Shown here: piece by piece, positions 60,501 through 64,000 of the stretch
Numbering within the stretch: position 1 is the first letter of the stretch
Layout: the number at the start of each line of letters is the position of its first letter
Origin: Stachybotrys elegans
Lineage: Eukaryota > Ascomycota > Sordariomycetes > Hypocreales > Stachybotryaceae
DNA: 64,000 nt
Direction of reading: 5' to 3'
Assembly: GCA_020746835.1 (NCBI GenBank)
Contig: JAGPNK010000006.1
Coordinates: 62,001-126,000, forward strand
Notes under the pieces: model-generated
Database searches by the model: none
What the model saw: only the letters and a program-made list of their open reading frames with translations
What the model was told of the DNA's origin: nothing
Program-made: the position numbers and the translations under genes

Positions 60501-61808
60501 GGGCTGACAGACCCGAGGCGGCTTCAGAGTGGCCAATGTTCGTCTTGACTGCGCCGATCCATAGCGCATCGTCGGTGGCCGGGTCACGGATGCCGTCGTT
60601 CATGGCCATGGCAACGGCGTTGACCTCGATGGGGTCGCCGATGGCAGTTCCTGTTCCATGGCACTCGAAGTGGCCCGTCAGGCGGGGGTCAAGGTCACCG
60701 CCGCGCTTGTAGGCGTGACGGATGACATCAACCTGACCCTCGCGGTTGGGGTAGGTGATGCCCACGGCCGGGACCTTGCCGTTGGAGTTGACAGCGCTGG
60801 AGCGGATGACACCGCGGACGGGGTCGCCGTCGCGCACGGCATCTGAGAGGCGCTTCAGGTAGACGGCCCCGACAGCATCGGCTCGGCCGTAGCCGTCGGC
60901 CGTCGCGTCAAAGGTGTGGCAGGTCGAGGTGGGCGACAAGACGCCGAGCTTGGCCGTGTTCATGTGCTGGTCGACGGTGATGATGAGGTTGACGCCGCCG
61001 ACAATGGCGGCCTCACACTCGTTGTTACGGAGGGCATTGCAGGCGTTGTGCACGGCATAGACGGACGAGGAACAGGCCGTGTTGACGACGATGCTGGGTC
61101 CGTTGAGGTTGAAGACGTGACTGATGCGGTTGCTGATGATGCCCGGGTCGACGCCCGTGGCCGCCAGGCTGTGGCGGAACGAGTGCTCCTTGAAGGACAT
61201 TTGCTGCCAGTCGGCCGTGAAGCTGGCGGCGAAGACGGCGGTGCGCGAGCCGGAGATGGACTCGATAGTCTGGCCGCCCGACTCGAGCGCCTCGTAGACG
61301 ACCTCGAGCAGCTTGCGCTGCTGGGGGTCCATCCACATGGCCTCGATCGGCGTGAGGTTGAACAGGCCCGGGTCGAAGTCGCTGAGGTCGTCGGTGAGGA
61401 AGTAGCCGCCGAGGACCCCGAAGCTACCGGGGCGGTCGTTGTTCTTGTGGATATGGGCATCAATGTTGAAGCGGTTGGCCGGCACCTTGGGCGTGTTTCC
61501 GGTTCCCTTCTTGATCAACATGTCCCAGAAGTCCGAGGTGGACTTGACGTCGCCGGGGAGGCGGCAACCTATTCGCCTGTCAGTTTTCTGGTCAAGGCAT
61601 AAGGGAAAAAGAGAAGGAGAGAGAGTTTACCCATTCCGCACACAGCGATTGGCTCCAGCTGCTCATCGAGAGGCTTCTCGGCATAGCCGGGGAACGAGGC
61701 GGCAGGGTAGTCTCCGTAGACGCTTGATGCCGACTCGCTACTGGAGCGGCGGCTCTCCTCGGAATGCTGAGAGGAGGACCTGGAAGTCCTGAGAAGCAAG
61801 CCCGGCAT
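54523..61808 (-). CDS. Highly reducing type I polyketide synthase (KS-AT-DH-ψMT-ER-KR-ACP)
   Basis: Three minus-strand exons, 61808-61631, 61568-55420 and 55371-54523, give 2,391 aa. Both introns (62 and 48 nt) restore conserved sequence: AVCGM to GCRLPG, and VVHAAMVLR to DGLFHAMPFENW. KS: VNTACSSS with the active Cys near residue 225, plus ECHGTGT and NIGHSEAAS histidines. AT: GQGAQW and GHSSGE. DH: HHFLGGESVFPAAGY, whose His is catalytic. The methyltransferase region is short and lacks a full SAM-binding motif (only KVLELGGRDASS). ER: VLVLQGTGSVGVAAIEIA. KR: LLVGCLGGLGRS and SNYAAANAF, with the active Tyr. ACP: GIDSMIGAEL, with the phosphopantetheine Ser near residue 2345. There is no thioesterase, so a separate enzyme should release the chain. 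The expected product is a largely reduced, unbranched polyketide. All core catalytic residues are present, so the gene looks functional. Confidence 0.95.
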
Positions 61809-62157
61809 GATGAAGTCTGTTGGGGAAATTCAGCGTAGACGTTGCTTGGTATTTTGAGTTTCGGCTCCAGGGGTTGGGAGACTCTCGTAAATCAGAAGTT
61901 GGAGTTGCTGTTTGGATTGTCTTACTAGTTCGTGAAGTCAAATGAGGTAGATGAGATGCATCTGACTTTGCTTGCAGAGAGTCGATGATGGAGGCTTATG
62001 GCTATCTTCATATATCCTCTACAGCCTGCCCTATCCACGATGCGAATACGACATCACTCGCCACAGCGGGTTCCTGACGTGCCGGAGCGGAATGACGAGG
62101 CCACGGATGCTCAGACCCAAGCCGAGCGAGTGTAGGGCTCTCGCGCTGTCACGGCCA

Positions 62158-62169
62158 CGGCTCCCACCG
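62158..62169. promoter_or_regulatory. CGG-N6-CCG palindrome (candidate Zn2Cys6 site)
   Basis: CGGCTCCCACCG, about 350 bp upstream of the PKS ATG. CGG/CCG half-sites with fixed spacing are the typical targets of binuclear zinc-cluster activators; six bases is the Ppr1-type spacing. Confidence 0.35.
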
Positions 62170-62226
62170 CGGCGCCGTTCTGTCCTATCAGCCCTGACGA
62201 GGCACACCTCTCTGGAGTGAAGTGGA

Positions 62227-62238
62227 CGGTCCGATCCG
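62227..62238. promoter_or_regulatory. CGG-N6-CCG palindrome (second copy)
   Basis: CGGTCCGATCCG, 58 bp from the first copy, with the same six-base spacing. Two copies with identical spacing make chance less likely, though the region is GC-rich. Confidence 0.35.
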
Positions 62239-62989
62239 TAGCACAAGGCTGGCATGCGGACGTGCGCTTTGCCGCCTCCATACTGCTCCCCCCGGCGGTA
62301 GGATTCGCCTCCGAGATGGAAGTTGTGGGAAGGGGGGCAGTATCCTTTTGTGATGACGGGCGGTCCGAACCTCCGCGCGGTGCGTGTGCGGCGGAGTGGC
62401 GCATGGAAACACATGGGTTTGGGTGGAATGGAAGGAAGATGGGATTCAGATTCAACTGGGCTCCCTATGATGTACTCAGTTCTTTTTTTAAGACCTATCT
62501 TTATGGCCAATGGTGGCGTTCAATATGATGCCACTTGAGGCTGCCGTGGCGATACGTAAATTTTGGAAGGACGGCATATGTTGATCTATTGAATCTTGTG
62601 GAGAGAAACTCTACGACATTTGGGGAATGATGCGATTTACTTTTACTGTGACATGATGCTAAGCGCTCTACCCATGGACTTTGCTGCTCCTTTAACCTAT
62701 GGAGTCTGTGTTGCATATATCTTCACAGTTCACGAACTACCATAGAATGGATATACGCAAGTTCATCGGACATAACTTCTATGTCTGTCACTTCAACGGC
62801 AATATTTACCCCCGTTTCTGCCCAATGCCACCCTCCGCCTCACGCCAGTGTGCCATAATGCATAGGCCGTTCTGTGTTGATACGCTGGTCCGTATCATCA
62901 CCTGCCTGCTCGGCTCTAAAAGCCCCCGTCTCTTCTGCCATGTTGGCTGCTTCATGTTAGGATATCGTTCTGTCCACGGCGGGAGTTTC

Positions 62990-64000
62990 CTAGTGTTGCT
63001 TACTCCTGGCTCCAACCGACTCCACGCGTGATTCTTTGAGATAGGCCGCATATGACATGCCGGCGCCAGGTCCAAAGACAAGTGTAACCAAGGTCAATGC
63101 CCACGGTGATTTCTTTGTCCGGTTGGCGTGGCCAATTATGGGTTCGCCGCTCATGTAGATGCCATGAATCAGTACGAGAATGATGGTCAGCATGTAGTCG
63201 AGCTGGATAAACAGATGCGCTCCCTCCACAATTGTGTCGGCTCGCCTAGGCTGCACCGCCGCAAAGTTGGGGATATAAACTCTTCTGAAACTGACATCTG
63301 GATCGGCCGATGCGATAATGCTAATCACAAGACCAACACGGAGCGCTGCGCTTATGACGCCCGAAAGAATATACGTTACAGTGACTGGCTTGGCAATGCC
63401 CTTGTAAGACATCCTTGCAGCCGCGTCGCTTGCAAGACGCTGGAATCCAGGGATAAACAGCGGCGTAAGAAACCAGGTAGCAACAATAATCTGTGCATGC
63501 GTAGTTTCCAGGCTCGTCCAAGCAGGAAGCATCATGAGCGGGAGAAGCAGCCAGCTCCAGACTGTTGTGAAGGGCAAAGCTTGTGCATCTGCCTCAGGAA
63601 GACGCCCCGTATTGATGGACGAATCTTGCTCGACATAGCATCGTGTGAAGAATGGAAGGCCAACCGCGACACCAATGCAGTTATAGATTGTTTGCCAAAG
63701 GGCAGGCCTAATCACCTTGTCAATGGTCTGGTAATCCGTGAGAAATGCCAATACTTACACTCGTAGCCAGCTATCCTTGGCTGCTCGACGGCTTTCTACC
63801 ATGGCAAGGATGTAAAAGACGTGAATGCTTCCGATGAGCTCAAAGAAGATCATGTACGGCGCCATGTGGACGAGATTTGTCAGAGGATCGAAGAAGGCCA
63901 TGAGGATGGAGATGGCAAAGTCAATGGGGAATATCCAGGTGTATCTCGTCTGCAGCGGGCGGCCATCTGCGAATTCACCCGTTGTTGCTGCATTCCAAAC
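62990..64000 (-). CDS. Multi-pass membrane protein, unknown function (5' end outside the window)
   Basis: The minus-strand gene enters from beyond 64000. The visible coding parts are 64000-63759 and 63707-62990, joined by a 51-nt intron (GTAAGT..ATTAG) that gives KDSWLRV to PALWQTIYNC in frame; about 320 aa are seen. Roughly eight hydrophobic helices are present: WIFPIDFAISILMAFF, YMIFFELIGSIHVFYILAMV, TIYNCIGVAVGLPFF, WSWLLLPLMMLPAW, IIVATWFLTPLFI, YILSGVISAALRVGLVISII, LDYMLTIILVLIHGIYM and WALTLVTLVFGPGAGMSYAAYL. I do not recognise the family. It is not an MFS or ABC transporter. Multi-helix proteins of this size beside fungal PKS genes can be cyclases or other tailoring enzymes, so it is a candidate cluster member transcribed in the same direction as the PKS. 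Splicing further upstream cannot be seen. Confidence 0.75.

Larger units (their letters stand above)
61809..62989. other. PKS promoter region; no gene recognised
   Basis: 1.2 kb between the PKS start and the membrane-protein stop, both on the minus strand. The GC-rich middle (62,080-62,400) gives long frames on both strands without domain-like composition. It contains two CGG-N6-CCG sites, listed separately. Confidence 0.5.

Noticed and set aside
54683..61602. Long plus-strand frames opposite the PKS, including one of 356 codons at 59296-60366
   Set aside because: They run antisense to conserved PKS domains in GC-rich codon-biased sequence. Their composition (Arg/Val/Leu/Asp runs) is that of a shadow frame.
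62031..62510. 159-codon minus-strand frame in the PKS upstream region
   Set aside because: Arg/Pro-rich GC-driven composition, with frames open on both strands at the same place.

Overview
This is genomic DNA of a filamentous ascomycete (Pezizomycotina, probably Sordariomycetes; I cannot name the species). The genes have short introns of about 46-73 nt with GT..AG ends and CTAAC/CTGAC branch points. Families such as Zn2Cys6 regulators, a HET-domain protein, a CBM1-tailed glycosidase and a highly reducing polyketide synthase are typical of this group. A 22.5-kb block has the signature of repeat-induced point mutation (RIP): extreme AT content, almost no CpA or TpG, and no long reading frame.

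Left arm (1-31,444), normal composition. In order: a Kre9/KNH-like single-pass surface protein; a Zn2Cys6 regulator followed on the same strand by a divergent CYP61/ERG5-like P450; a PEX11-family peroxisomal protein; a class III CoA-transferase; a second Zn2Cys6 regulator; a secreted GH27 alpha-galactosidase with CBM1; an 11-exon MFS anion transporter; a HET protein; a secreted orphan protein; a DUF4188/af470-like monooxygenase-type protein; a protein with HMG-box-like repeats; a broken GH55-type glucanase; an NmrA-like oxidoreductase; and a stand-alone nucleoside-phosphorylase-like protein at the edge of the AT block. I resolved splice junctions by hand for the genes listed with exon coordinates; all keep frame. 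The mix looks like an accessory neighbourhood (polymer degradation, uptake, redox, self-recognition) and not one pathway.

AT block (31,445-53,965). Both ends carry the same 40-bp sequence in inverted orientation (36/40 identical). Inside is a RIP-killed Ty3/gypsy element (31,774-39,416) with equal 181-bp LTRs and a perfect 5-bp target duplication; its reverse transcriptase, RNase H and integrase are still recognisable. A second LTR-type pair of 221-bp direct repeats lies at 40,451-40,671 and 52,826-53,046. Removing both leaves about 2.3 kb between the inverted repeats, which suggests a DNA transposon that later received two retroelements.

Right arm (53,966-64,000). A complete highly reducing PKS (KS-AT-DH-degenerate MT-ER-KR-ACP, about 2,391 aa, 3 exons, minus strand) ends 0.56 kb from the AT block. 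Upstream on the same strand is a partial multi-pass membrane protein running off the window. The 1.2 kb between them has two CGG-N6-CCG palindromes, a layout suited to a pathway-specific Zn2Cys6 activator. The PKS probably belongs to a biosynthetic cluster that continues beyond position 64,000 and whose other flank is sealed by transposon-derived heterochromatin.
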